Assembly: GCF_021018745.1 (NCBI RefSeq)
Contig: NZ_CP063845.1
Coordinates: 1,798,001-1,862,000 of the forward strand
Origin: Gloeobacter morelensis MG652769
Lineage (GTDB): Bacteria > Cyanobacteriota > Cyanobacteriia > Gloeobacterales > Gloeobacteraceae
Direction of reading: 5' to 3'
Length of the DNA stretch: 64,000 nucleotides
The notes below the pieces were generated by a model that ran no database searches, had not been told where the DNA came from, and saw nothing but the letters and a program-made list of their open reading frames with translations. A program made the translations under genes and the position numbers. Shown here in pieces: positions 1 to 9,326 of this stretch; the first letter of the stretch is position 1; the number at the start of each line of letters is the position of its first letter.

Positions 1-301
1 GGGTGAGCCGGGGCCGGGCCGTCACCATCTCCCAGGCCGTGTGACCGACCAGCAACCCCCCCGCCACCTTGAGCACCGCCAGGGAGATGCCAAAAAACGA
101 CAGGATCACCTTACCTGCGATCGCAAAGAGCGCCAGCACCCAGAGCACGTTGATCGCCGTCATGCGGGCTTGCTGCAGCCGATAGCCCGTGCTGTCGCCC
201 GCCGTCAGGCTGTAGAAGACCGGTATCGCCCCCACCGGGTTGGCGATCGGCAATAGGGCCAGGAACGTTCCGATCGTATAGGAGAGCAGACTCTGCATCA
301 T
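1..301 (-). CDS. MarC family integral membrane protein, N-terminal part (cut by window edge)
   Basis: Reading leftwards from the ATG at 301-299, the frame stays open to the window edge, giving about 100 residues of a hydrophobic protein. It contains LLPIANPVGAIPVFYSLT near the N-terminus, the hallmark of MarC/UPF0056 multipass inner-membrane proteins, followed by further membrane segments around residues 50-85. MarC proteins have no settled transport substrate; the old link to multiple antibiotic resistance has not held up. A second ATG follows directly, so the start could be three bases later. The C-terminal half lies outside the window. No operon partner is visible on its upstream side. Confidence 0.8.
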   Translation of the reverse strand, partial: MMQSLLSYTIGTFLALLPIANPVGAIPVFYSLTAGDSTGYRLQQARMTAINVLWVLALFAIAGKVILSFFGISLAVLKVAGGLLVGHTAWEMVTARPRLT

Positions 302-514
302 CGCACGGCACCCCAGCTAGGCCCGATTCTTTGTCCGCAAGACCCGAGCGCTCAAGCTGATTATACGAACCCGCTCCAACCCCGGTCCAGGAACAAAGAG
401 CACCGCCCTCTTCTGCGCCCGGGTTCGACAGCACCGCCGAGCAATTCAACCGCCGCGAAAAGAGGTGCAAGTTCCACGCCGGTTCATAGAGCGCGCCGGG
501 CGTTTCCGGGGCCA

Positions 515-1267
515 TCAAGCATCCGGATCGATCCCCCGGCTGAGTAGACGCCGCCGGAGTGCCTCCAGCTGCGCCTCCGCTTGTTGACGGGCCGACATTT
601 CCTGGAGAGCCTGTTGCCGGGCCGCTGCAGCCTGCTGCTGGGCCGCTGCAGCCTGTTGCCGGGCCTCTACGGCCCGCTCCTCCGGGGTCAGATAACGCTC
701 ACCTGCCTGGTCGTACCAGTACAACCATTCGCGCTCGATGCCCTGGTACACCCCCCGCCCGCAACCGATGGCCAGACCGATCTCGGCCAGCCACACCGGA
801 TTGCCAGGCATCGGAACGTATTCTCCTTGCTCCAGGCGGTAGACTTCGAGGCTTTCTTTGACCCGCCGCAAAGCGTTGTAGATCACGTAGTAGCGCACTC
901 CCAGGGCGGCGTAGTCCAGCTTCTTCTGGCGGTATTCGTTGCGCCGCTTGCGCGAAACCACTTCCAGGGTCAAAATCGGGACTACCTTCTCTTCCCAGAG
1001 CACATAGCTTCTGCGCAGGTTCTCGTCTTTGATCCGTGGTACTCCCAGGGCCAGTAGGCCATCGGGGACGATCGGCTCGTCGTCGGGGTCGAAGTAAAAA
1101 CCCATGTCCGTTCCCCAAAACCAATCCTGCCTATCGGCCCAAATCGTCGACAAGAGCAATTTCAGCAGACCGGGAATCAGGTCCTGAAGTTCATTGTCCA
1201 CGGGGGTGTCGTCCGAATCGGGCAACTCGTCGGCGGTGGGCAGTCGGGAAGGCGGTCGGTCCACCAT
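515..1267 (-). CDS. Uma2 family (DUF820) putative endonuclease
   Basis: A 250-residue protein of the Uma2/DUF820 family, which has a restriction-endonuclease-like fold and is greatly expanded in cyanobacteria; the biological role is not established. Visible family features are the central segment with PDGLLALG, then LTLEVVSRKRRNEYRQKK (the E and K positions of the PD-(D/E)XK-like core), then the YYVIYN strand. The last 50 residues are a Gln/Ala-rich coiled coil ending in LLSRGIDPDA, a tail also seen in the Uma2 gene at 18805-19533. The ATG at 1267 is chosen over one 48 bases upstream because GCGAGG lies 7 bases before it. It is probably monocistronic. Confidence 0.8.
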   Translation of the reverse strand: MVDRPPSRLPTADELPDSDDTPVDNELQDLIPGLLKLLLSTIWADRQDWFWGTDMGFYFDPDDEPIVPDGLLALGVPRIKDENLRRSYVLWEEKVVPILTLEVVSRKRRNEYRQKKLDYAALGVRYYVIYNALRRVKESLEVYRLEQGEYVPMPGNPVWLAEIGLAIGCGRGVYQGIEREWLYWYDQAGERYLTPEERAVEARQQAAAAQQQAAAARQQALQEMSARQQAEAQLEALRRRLLSRGIDPDA

Positions 1268-1597
1268 GGCAAAACCTCGCGATGAACCTAGCCTAGCCTC
1301 TCGTACAATCCCCAACTGCCAGTGTCGGCACCGGGTCTGGCCGCCGAAACAACTACAGTCAATCTACTGGAGAACTGTGTCACTTTGTGTCATCGTCAAG
1401 CTCTACGCCATTCGAACGACAAAATGCCAGATTTGTCAATATAGTTACTACAACACCACTCGCAATCGGGAATTGCAGTTATTCTTCCATGGCCATTCCG
1501 GCATTGCGCAAACTCAGCTTTTAGCTGTACAAATACGGTCTGCCGGTCCAAACGCAGACAAAAAACGTCTTCACCCTGGCACCTGGCACCTGCCGCT
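1268..1597. other. Intergenic region, 330 bases, no gene seen
   Basis: This lies between the end of the RND pump gene and the start of the Uma2 gene, both on the minus strand. It is clearly more AT-rich than its surroundings. Three TTGAC-like hexamers can be read on the minus strand, but none has a good -10 box at 16-18 bases. A short tandem TGGCACC repeat near 1575-1590, close to the end of the pump gene, is not followed by a T-run. No terminator or RNA gene could be supported. Confidence 0.5.
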
Positions 1598-4500
1598 CTA
1601 TTCTTGCTGCTGGGAGGGCAGCGGGGTGCTGGGGGTGCGGTAGGCTTCCGTAAGCTCGCGCGGGGCGCGGCGGAAGCCGCCCAAAAGCCAGTTCTGCAGG
1701 TCATCGACGTAGGTGAAGACCACCGGGATAATCACCAGCGTGAGCAGCGTCGAGGTGATCAGACCGCCGACCACGGCCACGGCCATGGGGGAGCGCACCT
1801 CGGAGCCCGCACCGATGCCCAGGGCGATGGGCATCATGCCCGCGATCATGGCGATCGTGGTCATCAAGATGGGCCGCATGCGCGCTTCACCGGCGCTCAT
1901 CAGCGCCTCCAAGCGGGGGCGGCCCTCCTGCATAGCCATCAGGCAGTACTCGACCAGCAAGATGGCATTCTTGGTGACCAGACCCATCAGCATGATGATG
2001 CCGATCAGCGCGTAGAGCCCCAGGGACTTGCCGAAGAACAACAGCCCGATAAACGCTCCACCCAGCGACAGAGGCAGCGACATCATGATCGTCAGCGGCT
2101 GGAGGAAGCCGCCAAACAGTAGCACCAGCACCGCGTAAATGAGCAGCACGGCGGCGGCAATCGCGTACATAAAGCCGCTAAACACATCGCGCTGGATCTC
2201 GGAGTCGCCGGCCGGCTGCTCTTTGACCCCTGCGGGCAAGTTCGTGAAGGCGGACAGCTTGCGCACGGTCCTCAGCGCCGTGCCCAGTTCGGTGCCGGGG
2301 GCGAGATTCGCCTCGATCGAGACTTTGCGGGCGCGGTCGTAGCGGTCGATTTGCGCAGCCCCGCTCCCCACGGAGATATCCGCCACCGACTTGAGGGGCA
2401 CCAGGCCGTTGTTGCCCACCACCCGCAGGTTCTCGACCGTAGCCAGATCGGCGCGAAAAGCCGGATCGAGCTGGACGCGAATATTGATCTGGCGGTCTGA
2501 GAGGTTGAACTTGGCCAGATTGGCGTCGATGTCGCCCAGGGTGGCGATCAGGGCCGTGCGGGCGATCGACTGCACCGAGACGCCTTGATCGGCGGCGCGG
2601 GCAAAATCGGGCCGCACCAGGATCTCGGGCCTCAGTAGCGCCGCACTGGAGGTGACGTCGATGAGGCCCGGCTGGGAGCGCATCTGGTTGGTGAGGGCGT
2701 CGGCGGCCCGGTTGAGGGTCACCGGGTCGTCGCCGGTGAGCACAATCTGCATCGGTTTGCCGCCGCTCACACCGGTGCCCGCAGTGGTGATGCGCACCCC
2801 GGCCACCTGCTTGAGCGGTTCACGAATCTGCGCTTCGAATTGTTCCTGGCTGATCGAACGCTCCTCGCGCGGCTTGAGCACGATGTAAAGGCTCGCTTTG
2901 TTGACTTCCCCGGCGCTGTAGCTGCCCTGGGTGCTGGGGGTGCCCACCGAGGCAAAGATCTTGGTAACTTCGGGGCGGGCCTGGACAATTCGGGTAATCT
3001 GATCGACCTTGCGGCGGGTGTCCTGCAAAGAGGAGCCCGGCGGCAAATCGACACTCAGCACCGTCTCCCCCCGATCGACCGCTCCGATGAGCGAGGTGGG
3101 CAAAAGCGGAATCAGGGCGACGCTGCCGGCAAAAAAGGCGACGGCGAACACCAGCGTCCAGACGCGGTGGGCGAGCGCCCAGCCCAATACCCGGTCGTAG
3201 ATGCGCACCAGCCAACCTTTTTCTTCGGCGTGGGGCAATGGTTTCATCAGGTAGGCGGCCATCAGCGGGGTGGCCATGCGCGCCACCACCAGCGAGAAGA
3301 GCACCGCCGCCGCCACCGTCCAGCCGAACTGGCGGAAGAACTGGCCCGGAATGCCGCCCATAAAGGCCACCGGCACAAAGACGACCACAATCGTCATGGT
3401 GGTGGCCACCACCGCCAGACCGATTTCGTCGGCCGCATCGAGGGCGGCCTGGAAGGGACGCTTGCCCATGCCGATGTGGCGGACGATGTTTTCGATTTCG
3501 ACGATGGCGTCATCGACGAGAATGCCCACCACCAGCGCCAGCGCCAACAGCGACATGTTGTTGAGCGTGAAGCCCGCCATCTTCATCACCGCGAAAGTCG
3601 GGATGGCCGACAGCGGCATGGCGAGGCCCGCGATCAAAGTCGAGCGCCAGTCGCGCAGGAAAAACCAGATGACCACCACCGCGAGGCCCGCCCCGAGCAG
3701 CAGCGCTTCGACCGATGCGTCGTAGGACATGTGGACAAAATCGGCGGTGGTGCGGATCATCTGAATGCGGATGTCACCCGGCAGGGACTTGCGCAACGCC
3801 TCGACTTTCTTTTCGACCCCTTTTTCGACGTCCACCAGGTTGCTGCCGGTGGAGCGGATCACCGAGAAGGAGACCGCCGGTTTGCCGTTTAAGAAGGCCA
3901 GCTGCCGCTGCTCAGCCGGGCCGTCGGTGACGGTGCCGATCGTGTCGAGGCGGGCGAAGGTACCGTTCGGGAGGGCAATTTGCGTGGAGCGCAGACGCTC
4001 GATGGTGGGGGCACTGCCGAGGGTGCGGATAGCCTGCTCGGAGGGGCCGACTTCGCCCCGGCCGCCCGGAAGATCGATATTGAGCGAACGAATCTGGGCA
4101 TTGACCTGATCGGCGGTCACCCCCAGCGCCTGCAGGCGGTTGGGGTCGAGGTTGATGCGGATTTCGCGGTCCACGCCGCCCGAGCGCTGCACCTGGGAGA
4201 CGCCCGGTACCGAAAGCAGCGAGCGGGCGATGTCGTTGTCGACCAGCCAGCTCAATTCGACCGCCGAGCGCTTGTCGGCGGAAATCGTATAGGAGATAAA
4301 CGGCCCGCCCGAAAAATCGATGCGCTGGATGATGGGCTCGTTGATCCCCTGGGGCAGTTGCTGGCGAATCTTGGTGACCGCGTCGCGCACGTCGTTGACC
4401 GCCCGGTCGGTATTGGTGCCCAGCACAAAGCGGATGGTCGTGTTAGAGACCCCGTCGTTGACCGTCGAGATGATGTGCTCGACGTTGCCCACCCCCGCCA

Positions 4501-4717
4501 CCGAATCTTCGACTTTGCGGGTGACCTGGGTCTCCAGTTCCTGCGGCGCCGCCCCGGTCTGGGTGACGGTCACCGCCACCACCGGCACGTCGATATTCGG
4601 GTTCTCGTCGATACCCAGCGAGAAAAATGCAGCGATCCCGGCCACGGTGAGCACGAGAAAGAGCACGATGGTCGGCACCGGGTTGCGGATCGACCAGGCA
4701 GAAATGTTCCAGTTCAT
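1598..4717 (-). CDS. RND family efflux pump, inner membrane transporter (AcrB/HAE1-like)
   Basis: A 1039-residue proton-driven resistance-nodulation-division transporter of full family length. The first membrane helix is at residues 12-30 (IVLFLVLTVAGIAAFF), followed by the large periplasmic porter domain with the repeated RND layout. The central membrane bundle carries LVVGILVDDAIVEIENI, the double Asp of the proton relay. The C-terminal bundle includes ALIGIIMLMGLVTKNAILLVEY. It is the second gene of an operon, 28 bases after its membrane fusion partner, with a MarR gene divergent to the pair. This context suggests drug or metabolite efflux controlled by a ligand-responsive repressor. No outer-membrane channel gene is adjacent. 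The substrate cannot be told from sequence. Confidence 0.93.
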   Translation of the reverse strand: MNWNISAWSIRNPVPTIVLFLVLTVAGIAAFFSLGIDENPNIDVPVVAVTVTQTGAAPQELETQVTRKVEDSVAGVGNVEHIISTVNDGVSNTTIRFVLGTNTDRAVNDVRDAVTKIRQQLPQGINEPIIQRIDFSGGPFISYTISADKRSAVELSWLVDNDIARSLLSVPGVSQVQRSGGVDREIRINLDPNRLQALGVTADQVNAQIRSLNIDLPGGRGEVGPSEQAIRTLGSAPTIERLRSTQIALPNGTFARLDTIGTVTDGPAEQRQLAFLNGKPAVSFSVIRSTGSNLVDVEKGVEKKVEALRKSLPGDIRIQMIRTTADFVHMSYDASVEALLLGAGLAVVVIWFFLRDWRSTLIAGLAMPLSAIPTFAVMKMAGFTLNNMSLLALALVVGILVDDAIVEIENIVRHIGMGKRPFQAALDAADEIGLAVVATTMTIVVVFVPVAFMGGIPGQFFRQFGWTVAAAVLFSLVVARMATPLMAAYLMKPLPHAEEKGWLVRIYDRVLGWALAHRVWTLVFAVAFFAGSVALIPLLPTSLIGAVDRGETVLSVDLPPGSSLQDTRRKVDQITRIVQARPEVTKIFASVGTPSTQGSYSAGEVNKASLYIVLKPREERSISQEQFEAQIREPLKQVAGVRITTAGTGVSGGKPMQIVLTGDDPVTLNRAADALTNQMRSQPGLIDVTSSAALLRPEILVRPDFARAADQGVSVQSIARTALIATLGDIDANLAKFNLSDRQINIRVQLDPAFRADLATVENLRVVGNNGLVPLKSVADISVGSGAAQIDRYDRARKVSIEANLAPGTELGTALRTVRKLSAFTNLPAGVKEQPAGDSEIQRDVFSGFMYAIAAAVLLIYAVLVLLFGGFLQPLTIMMSLPLSLGGAFIGLLFFGKSLGLYALIGIIMLMGLVTKNAILLVEYCLMAMQEGRPRLEALMSAGEARMRPILMTTIAMIAGMMPIALGIGAGSEVRSPMAVAVVGGLITSTLLTLVIIPVVFTYVDDLQNWLLGGFRRAPRELTEAYRTPSTPLPSQQQE

Positions 4718-4745
4718 CCAACAGATTCCCTACGGGTGTATGGCT

Positions 4746-6047
4746 CTACTTGGGCAGGCGGACGTAATCGCCGTCTTTGAGGTAGCCGGCCCCGGCGACG
4801 ATCACCTGTTCGCCGGGCTTCAGGCCGCTTTTGATTTCGACGCTGTCGCCATTGCGCGCTCCGGCGCTGACCGTGCGGCTACGGGCCTGCTCGCCCACCA
4901 GCACGAAGACCTGGGAGCTATCTTCGCCGCTGAGGACCGCCTGGGCGGGCACCAAAAGCGCCTTTTGCGACCCCAGGCGCACCTGGCCGCGCACGAACAT
5001 GCCGGGGCGCAGGCCGCTCACCGAGGGTACGTCGATGCGCACCACACCCAGACGGGTGCGCTCATCGATTTGCGGGGTGATCTGGCGCACCCGGCCGGTG
5101 ACGGCGATCTGCCGGTCGGCGTCGGAGGTGACCAGCACACTCTGCCCGGCGGTGACTTTGGGTAAATCCATCTCGGGCACCTGGGCGCGCAGTTCCAGAC
5201 GGTTGTCGCGCACGAGGGTGAAAAGCACTTTGCCGGAGGAGACAATTTCGCCCAGACGGGCGTCGCGCTTGGCCACCAGGCCGTCGTCCGGAGCCAGGAT
5301 GCGCGTCTGGGCCAGTTGGGCGCGCAGCTGGGCAATCTGGGCCTGGTTTTCTTGAGCGCTCGCCTCGGCGGAGGTGATAGCCAGCTGGGCCTGATCGAGG
5401 TCGGCCTGGGCACCCTGGGCCAGCGTCTCGCGGGCGAGTACCTCCTGAGAAGAAATCGCACCCTGCTTGCCCAGGCTCTGGTAGCGCTGGAGATTGGCGC
5501 GCGCCTCGTTGGCGGTCGCCTGGGCTTTGGCGAGGGCCGCGCGGCGCTGGGAAACCGTGACCCGGGCGCTCGCCAGACGCGCCTCAGCTTGCGAAAGCTG
5601 AGCGCGCAGGATGTCGTCGTTGAGCACCACCAGCGTCTGGCCGCGCCGGATCCGGTCGCCTTCTTCGACCAACACCTGGTCGATGCGCAGACCGCTCGCC
5701 TCCGCCCCAATCGCAAGTGGATCCCAGGCGGAAATCGAACCGGTTACTTCGAGATTGCGCGCCATCGGCGCGTAGGCCGCCTTTGCGGTGGTCACCGTCA
5801 CCACCGGCTGGGGTTTGGCCGCCTGGGCGGCGGGAGCCTCGGTCTTGGCTTCGGATGCGGAGCGGGCGTGCAGCATCAAGGCGCCGCCGCCGATGACCGC
5901 AAGACCCAGCGCCAGGCCGAGCCACTGGCTGCGGGAGTTGGTGGGCTTTTCGGAGGCTGCGGGCGGGACGTGCTCGGGACCGGCCACTGTGGAGGTGGTC
6001 GTCCGGATGCCTTGATTTTCTGTGGGTGAATGCTCTGGATTGCTCAT
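4746..6047 (-). CDS. RND efflux periplasmic adaptor (membrane fusion protein, HlyD/AcrA type)
   Basis: A 433-residue adaptor linking the RND pump to an outer-membrane channel. An N-terminal cytoplasmic stretch of about 40 polar residues is followed by one membrane anchor (WLGLALGLAVIGGGALML). Then come the barrel-sandwich/lipoyl half motif (SGLRIDQVLVEEGDRIRRGQ), a long Ala/Gln/Arg-rich coiled-coil hairpin, the second lipoyl half (ILAPDDGLVAKRDARLGEIV) and a beta-barrel. The ATG at 6047 is preferred to one 60 bases upstream because the extra 20 residues look unlike the family. It is the first gene of the operon, with the pump 28 bases downstream, and is divergent from marR. Confidence 0.9.
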   Translation of the reverse strand: MSNPEHSPTENQGIRTTTSTVAGPEHVPPAASEKPTNSRSQWLGLALGLAVIGGGALMLHARSASEAKTEAPAAQAAKPQPVVTVTTAKAAYAPMARNLEVTGSISAWDPLAIGAEASGLRIDQVLVEEGDRIRRGQTLVVLNDDILRAQLSQAEARLASARVTVSQRRAALAKAQATANEARANLQRYQSLGKQGAISSQEVLARETLAQGAQADLDQAQLAITSAEASAQENQAQIAQLRAQLAQTRILAPDDGLVAKRDARLGEIVSSGKVLFTLVRDNRLELRAQVPEMDLPKVTAGQSVLVTSDADRQIAVTGRVRQITPQIDERTRLGVVRIDVPSVSGLRPGMFVRGQVRLGSQKALLVPAQAVLSGEDSSQVFVLVGEQARSRTVSAGARNGDSVEIKSGLKPGEQVIVAGAGYLKDGDYVRLPK

Positions 6048-6353
6048 GCGAGTGCTGCTCTCGTTTGAAAAGTTGGCTCCGGCGATCCATCGGCCCGATG
6101 ACCACACCGATCCTACGCTGTCTACATCTTAATAGTCAACGTGTTTATTAAAATACCGATGAAGGCTCGCCGACTTTGGTCTCTACCGGAAAATGTACCA
6201 GGAGCACTATAACTAAGTAACGATTCAAATAGGCTCCGGGCAACGATTTCAAGCAAAAATCCACAGCAATTCACAAATTCTCACAACCATTCGGAACAAT
6301 CTCACAGCTTTGCTGTACATTGTTAATATGTTGACGGTATAGCCTAAAAACCA
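6048..6353. promoter_or_regulatory. Divergent promoter region between the RND efflux operon and marR
   Basis: A 306-base AT-rich gap separating divergently transcribed genes, the usual place for MarR operators. It contains a near-matching inverted pair, 6135-6150 and 6320-6335, one near each gene, sharing GTTGAC. A small hairpin of ACAGC, three bases, GCTGT lies at 6304-6316. Several TCACA steps lie between 6270 and 6305. No promoter hexamer pair could be assigned with confidence. Confidence 0.55.
6135..6335. repeat. Inverted pair of candidate MarR operator half-sites
   Basis: The reverse complement of 6135-6150 matches 6320-6335 at 11 of 16 positions, with GTTGAC identical and an alternating A/pyrimidine run before it. 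One copy lies about 90 bases before the efflux operon start and the other about 20 bases before the marR start. The placement fits repressor binding at both promoters, but neither copy is itself a clean dyad, so this is only a candidate. Confidence 0.35.
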
Positions 6354-6899
6354 ATGACACTGGCCGAAACCCGGCAGCTACCTGCCCGCATCCTCAACGA
6401 TTTCGAGCGCTCCCATCCCCAGCCGCTTGTGCTGGTGCTCAATTTGCTGCGGGTCGGTTCGTTGCTCGACAAAGAGATCACCGATTATCTGAGCCGCTAC
6501 GACCTGACCGGGCCGCAGGTGGGGGTGCTGAGGATCCTGAGTCATTACTACGAACATGGCCGCGACGGCATGCCGCTTTCGGAGATTGGCGAATGTCTGG
6601 CGGTGACCAAAGCCAATATGACCGGCATGGTCGACCGGCTGGAGCGCGACGGTCTGGTGGTGCGCGAGAGCGATCCGGCCGACCGGCGCATCAAGCGCGT
6701 GCGGCTCACCCCCAAGGCCCACGAACTGCAGGGGCGCATTAAGCCCGGTCTGTTGCAGTATTTAACCGAGCTGATGGCGGTGCTCGAAGCTTCTGAGAAG
6801 GAGCAACTGCTGGACAGCCTGGGCAAATTGCGCCGCGTGCTCGGAGATGCGGCTGTGAGTGAGCCGGACGGCTGCGATCCTGGGGTAGTGGCGCAATAG
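6354..6899 (+). CDS. MarR family transcriptional regulator
   Basis: A 181-residue winged-helix regulator. Residues 60-130 hold the wHTH core: LTGPQVGVLRIL, then MPLSEIGECLAVTKANMTGMVDRLERDGLV (recognition helix) and VRESDPADRRIKRVRLT (wing with the conserved DRR motif). Flanking helices form the dimer interface. MarR proteins usually repress their own gene and a divergent efflux or detoxification operon, and release DNA on binding small phenolic or lipophilic ligands. The divergent RND operon is the obvious target. The ligand is unknown. Confidence 0.92.
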   Translation: MTLAETRQLPARILNDFERSHPQPLVLVLNLLRVGSLLDKEITDYLSRYDLTGPQVGVLRILSHYYEHGRDGMPLSEIGECLAVTKANMTGMVDRLERDGLVVRESDPADRRIKRVRLTPKAHELQGRIKPGLLQYLTELMAVLEASEKEQLLDSLGKLRRVLGDAAVSEPDGCDPGVVAQ

Positions 6900-6913
6900 C
6901 GGTCCGAGCGCCC

Positions 6914-7882
6914 TCAGGCCCGGGTGGCAACTTTGCCGACTGTGCGGATGCGCGCATCGACGAACTGCAATTGCCGGTAGAGCATTTCGACGCGGGGCAT
7001 TTGTGCCCCGGCCCGGCGGGCGATGCGCAGAGGGTGGCCGTAAATAGTCTCCACTTCGAGGGGGCGGCCCTGCTCGGCATCGATCTTCATGCTGGTCCGG
7101 TAGGGTTGCATGGCCCTGGTATGGTCCAGCATTTTCTCGATAAACGCATCCGGGAAGTCCCGGCCGCAGGCGCGAGCACCGGCCTTGACTTCCGCCATCA
7201 GTTGTTCGGCGAGGGCGGCGGTGGCCGGGTTCTCCATCAACTGGTCGGTACGCGCATTGAGCAGGACAGAAAGACCGTTATAGGGAATGTTCCAGACCAG
7301 CTTGCGCCAACGGGCGAGCATCAAGTCCGCCGCCGTTTCGACGGCGATGCCCGCCTGCTGCAAGTCCTCCGCGACCTGCAGCAATACCGGGGATTGCCCT
7401 TGTGGGGCGTAATCTGGGCCGAAGGCTCCAAGCGTTACCAGACCGTAATCGATATGGTGGATTTGACCAGGAGCCGTTTTGTTGACACAGATAAAGGGCA
7501 ACCCACCCAGGATTTGGGCACCCGCGGCCCAGGGAAAAATCTCCGCCTCGCCCCCTAGGCCGTTTTGCATCAGCACCACGGTGCCGCCTTGCGCCACGAC
7601 AGAGGGCAACATCGAAGCCAGCAGGTGGTTGTGGGTGGCCTTGAGCGTCACCAGGACGACTTCGCAGCGCGGCATCGTCCCAGCCTCACTGTAGACATGG
7701 ACCTTCGGCAACACGAAATCGCCCATCGGCGAACGAACTGCAAGTCCGTAGCGGGCGATGTGTTCGCAATCGCTTCGGGCCAAGAAATGCACCTCAAAGC
7801 CGGACCGCTGCAATAGAGCGCCGTAATATCCCCCCACCGCCCCGGTGCCCAGGACGGCGTAGCGGCGAGCCCTCTCAATCAT
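6914..7882 (-). CDS. panE: 2-dehydropantoate 2-reductase (ketopantoate reductase)
   Basis: A 322-residue member of the ApbA/PanE family, which reduces ketopantoate to pantoate with NADPH in pantothenate and CoA synthesis. The N-terminal Rossmann motif GTGAVGGYYGALL lies at residues 12-24, with LARS after the second strand as is usual for NADPH users. The middle contains VTLKATHNH with the conserved Lys, and VVLMQNGLGGE. The C-terminal helical domain includes WRKLVWNIPYNGLSVLL, with the Lys and Asn expected in the active site. The gene ends 14 bases from the end of marR (convergent). Family members with other 2-keto substrates exist, so the symbol is probable rather than certain. Confidence 0.85.
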   Translation of the reverse strand: MIERARRYAVLGTGAVGGYYGALLQRSGFEVHFLARSDCEHIARYGLAVRSPMGDFVLPKVHVYSEAGTMPRCEVVLVTLKATHNHLLASMLPSVVAQGGTVVLMQNGLGGEAEIFPWAAGAQILGGLPFICVNKTAPGQIHHIDYGLVTLGAFGPDYAPQGQSPVLLQVAEDLQQAGIAVETAADLMLARWRKLVWNIPYNGLSVLLNARTDQLMENPATAALAEQLMAEVKAGARACGRDFPDAFIEKMLDHTRAMQPYRTSMKIDAEQGRPLEVETIYGHPLRIARRAGAQMPRVEMLYRQLQFVDARIRTVGKVATRA

Positions 7883-7953
7883 CGATACCCACCGGGCAGA
7901 AGCGAACCCTTTGCATTCGCAGTCTAGCCGCCCGAAGCACCGCAGGGCTGCGC

Positions 7954-8571
7954 CTACTTGCGAGGAGCGGTCTTGGCGGCGGTTGGCACTACAGTGCGGG
8001 CGAGGGCCGAAGCCTGGGCAATCTGCGTCTGGACTTTGATTTTGTTGCTGGTGGTGAAGGCTTTGATCTTAAAATCATTCCCTGCCGCGCCGAGGCGTTC
8101 ACACGCCTCGACAAAGGCCCGGTGATCTCCCCCTGTCGCATCGAGGTAGGCTTCATCGAAGCGCATACCATTAAGTGCCGAGAGGCGACCGTTCAATTCG
8201 AGCAGACTGGTGCGCGCCTCGCTGGCGATCGTGTTCGGGGACTGGGGCAAGGTGACGCCCTTCTGGGAGGCAAGTTCTGAGAGGCTGCCGTGGATGCCGG
8301 TATGAAACAAAATTATCTGGCGGGCGTACTCGACCACGCGCGGATTGGTGCTCGCCTGCATGGCTAGTTGGGCCAGGGCGATCTGCCGGATGCCGTACTC
8401 GGCCGTCAGGCGCAACAGTCCAGTATCGGCGTCTTCGGCAGGGAGCGTTTGTGCCTGCGGCGTCGGGGATTGCGGCTCCGCCTGCAAGGGCGGCAACGCC
8501 TGGGCGAAAGCGGGAAGCGGCCCACACGACAGCGCCAAGGCACACACAAAAGCCAGTCTGCGTTTGCCCAT
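7954..8571 (-). CDS. DUF4142 domain protein, exported
   Basis: A 205-residue protein with a clear signal peptide (KRRLAFVCALALSCGPLPAFAQA) and a Pro/Gln-rich linker. The DUF4142 four-helix, ferritin-like domain spans about residues 50-180; it includes YGIRQIALAQLAMQAS, VVEYARQIILFH and FDEAYLDATGGDHRAFVEACE. DUF4142 proteins are periplasmic or outer-envelope proteins without a known reaction. The ATG at 8571 follows GGGAGG four bases upstream and begins the signal peptide, so it is preferred over an in-frame ATG 66 bases upstream. It probably stands alone. Confidence 0.75.
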   Translation of the reverse strand: MGKRRLAFVCALALSCGPLPAFAQALPPLQAEPQSPTPQAQTLPAEDADTGLLRLTAEYGIRQIALAQLAMQASTNPRVVEYARQIILFHTGIHGSLSELASQKGVTLPQSPNTIASEARTSLLELNGRLSALNGMRFDEAYLDATGGDHRAFVEACERLGAAGNDFKIKAFTTSNKIKVQTQIAQASALARTVVPTAAKTAPRK

Positions 8572-8657
8572 GGAACCTCCCAACTCGAAGAAGCAGATAT
8601 TCGATCCTCGCCCCAATCGGATAGATTTGTCTTCCACCTGGAGGTGGAAACTGGCCT

Positions 8658-9326
8658 TCAGTCCACAGGCTCGACGCAGCGGGGATCGTCATAGGCAGGG
8701 TTACCCACCCGCATATCAACCGGGTGGGAGTGCATGGCCTCGGGCGGGTAAGGCCGCAACAGCGGCAGCAGCGCTTCTACCTGGTGCAGGCTGGGATCGA
8801 GCCAGCGTTCGTAATCGTCCGGTGCCAGAATCACCGGCATGCGCTCGTGAATAGGCGCCAGCACAGCGTTGGCTGCGGTGGTGATAATCGTGCAGGTCTC
8901 GACGGTTGGGCCTTCTCCCGGCTCCCACCGCTCCCATAGACCGGCGAAGGCAAAGGGGCGGGCATCCTGCAGGCGCAGGTAGAACGGTTGCTTTTTGCCG
9001 TCCTGGCGCTGCCACTCGTAAAATCCGTCGGCCACCACCAGGCACCGGCGGGCTTTGAAGGCGGCGCGAAACGAAGGCTTTTCAGCCAGGGTCTCGGCGC
9101 GGGCATTGATAAGCCGGTTGCCGATGGCCGGATCTTTTGACCAGGAGGGAATCAGTCCCCAGCGCAGGAAAACCGCCTCGCGACGGGTACTCTCGCCGGT
9201 GCGCACTGCACAGACCGGCTGGCTGGGAGCGATGTTGTAGCGGGGTGTCAGTGGGGGCGCCTCCGGCAGTTCAAAGGCCGCAGCCACTGCCTCCGGCGAA
9301 GCGGCGAGGGTAAATCTTCCACACAT
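8658..9326 (-). CDS. SOS response-associated peptidase (SRAP/YedK/HMCES family)
   Basis: A 222-residue SRAP-domain protein that crosslinks to abasic sites in single-stranded DNA through its N-terminal cysteine and so shields them from cleavage. Family landmarks are all present: MCGRFTLA with catalytic Cys2 exposed after Met removal, PRYNIAPSQ, NARAET, VVADGFYEWQ with the active-site Glu, and PIHERMPVIL with the active-site His. Length and layout match bacterial YedK. It lies about 90 bases upstream of the DUF4142 gene on the same strand. No LexA box was identified. Confidence 0.92.
   Translation of the reverse strand: MCGRFTLAASPEAVAAAFELPEAPPLTPRYNIAPSQPVCAVRTGESTRREAVFLRWGLIPSWSKDPAIGNRLINARAETLAEKPSFRAAFKARRCLVVADGFYEWQRQDGKKQPFYLRLQDARPFAFAGLWERWEPGEGPTVETCTIITTAANAVLAPIHERMPVILAPDDYERWLDPSLHQVEALLPLLRPYPPEAMHSHPVDMRVGNPAYDDPRCVEPVD

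Noticed and set aside
1571-1592. Tandem TGGCACC repeat near the end of the RND pump gene as a terminator
   Set aside because: Only two copies, and the possible stem on the minus strand is four base pairs; no proper terminator shape.
2840-3892. Open frame of about 350 codons on the plus strand
   Set aside because: Antisense to the RND pump; His/Asp/Gln-rich composition typical of a reversed membrane protein gene.
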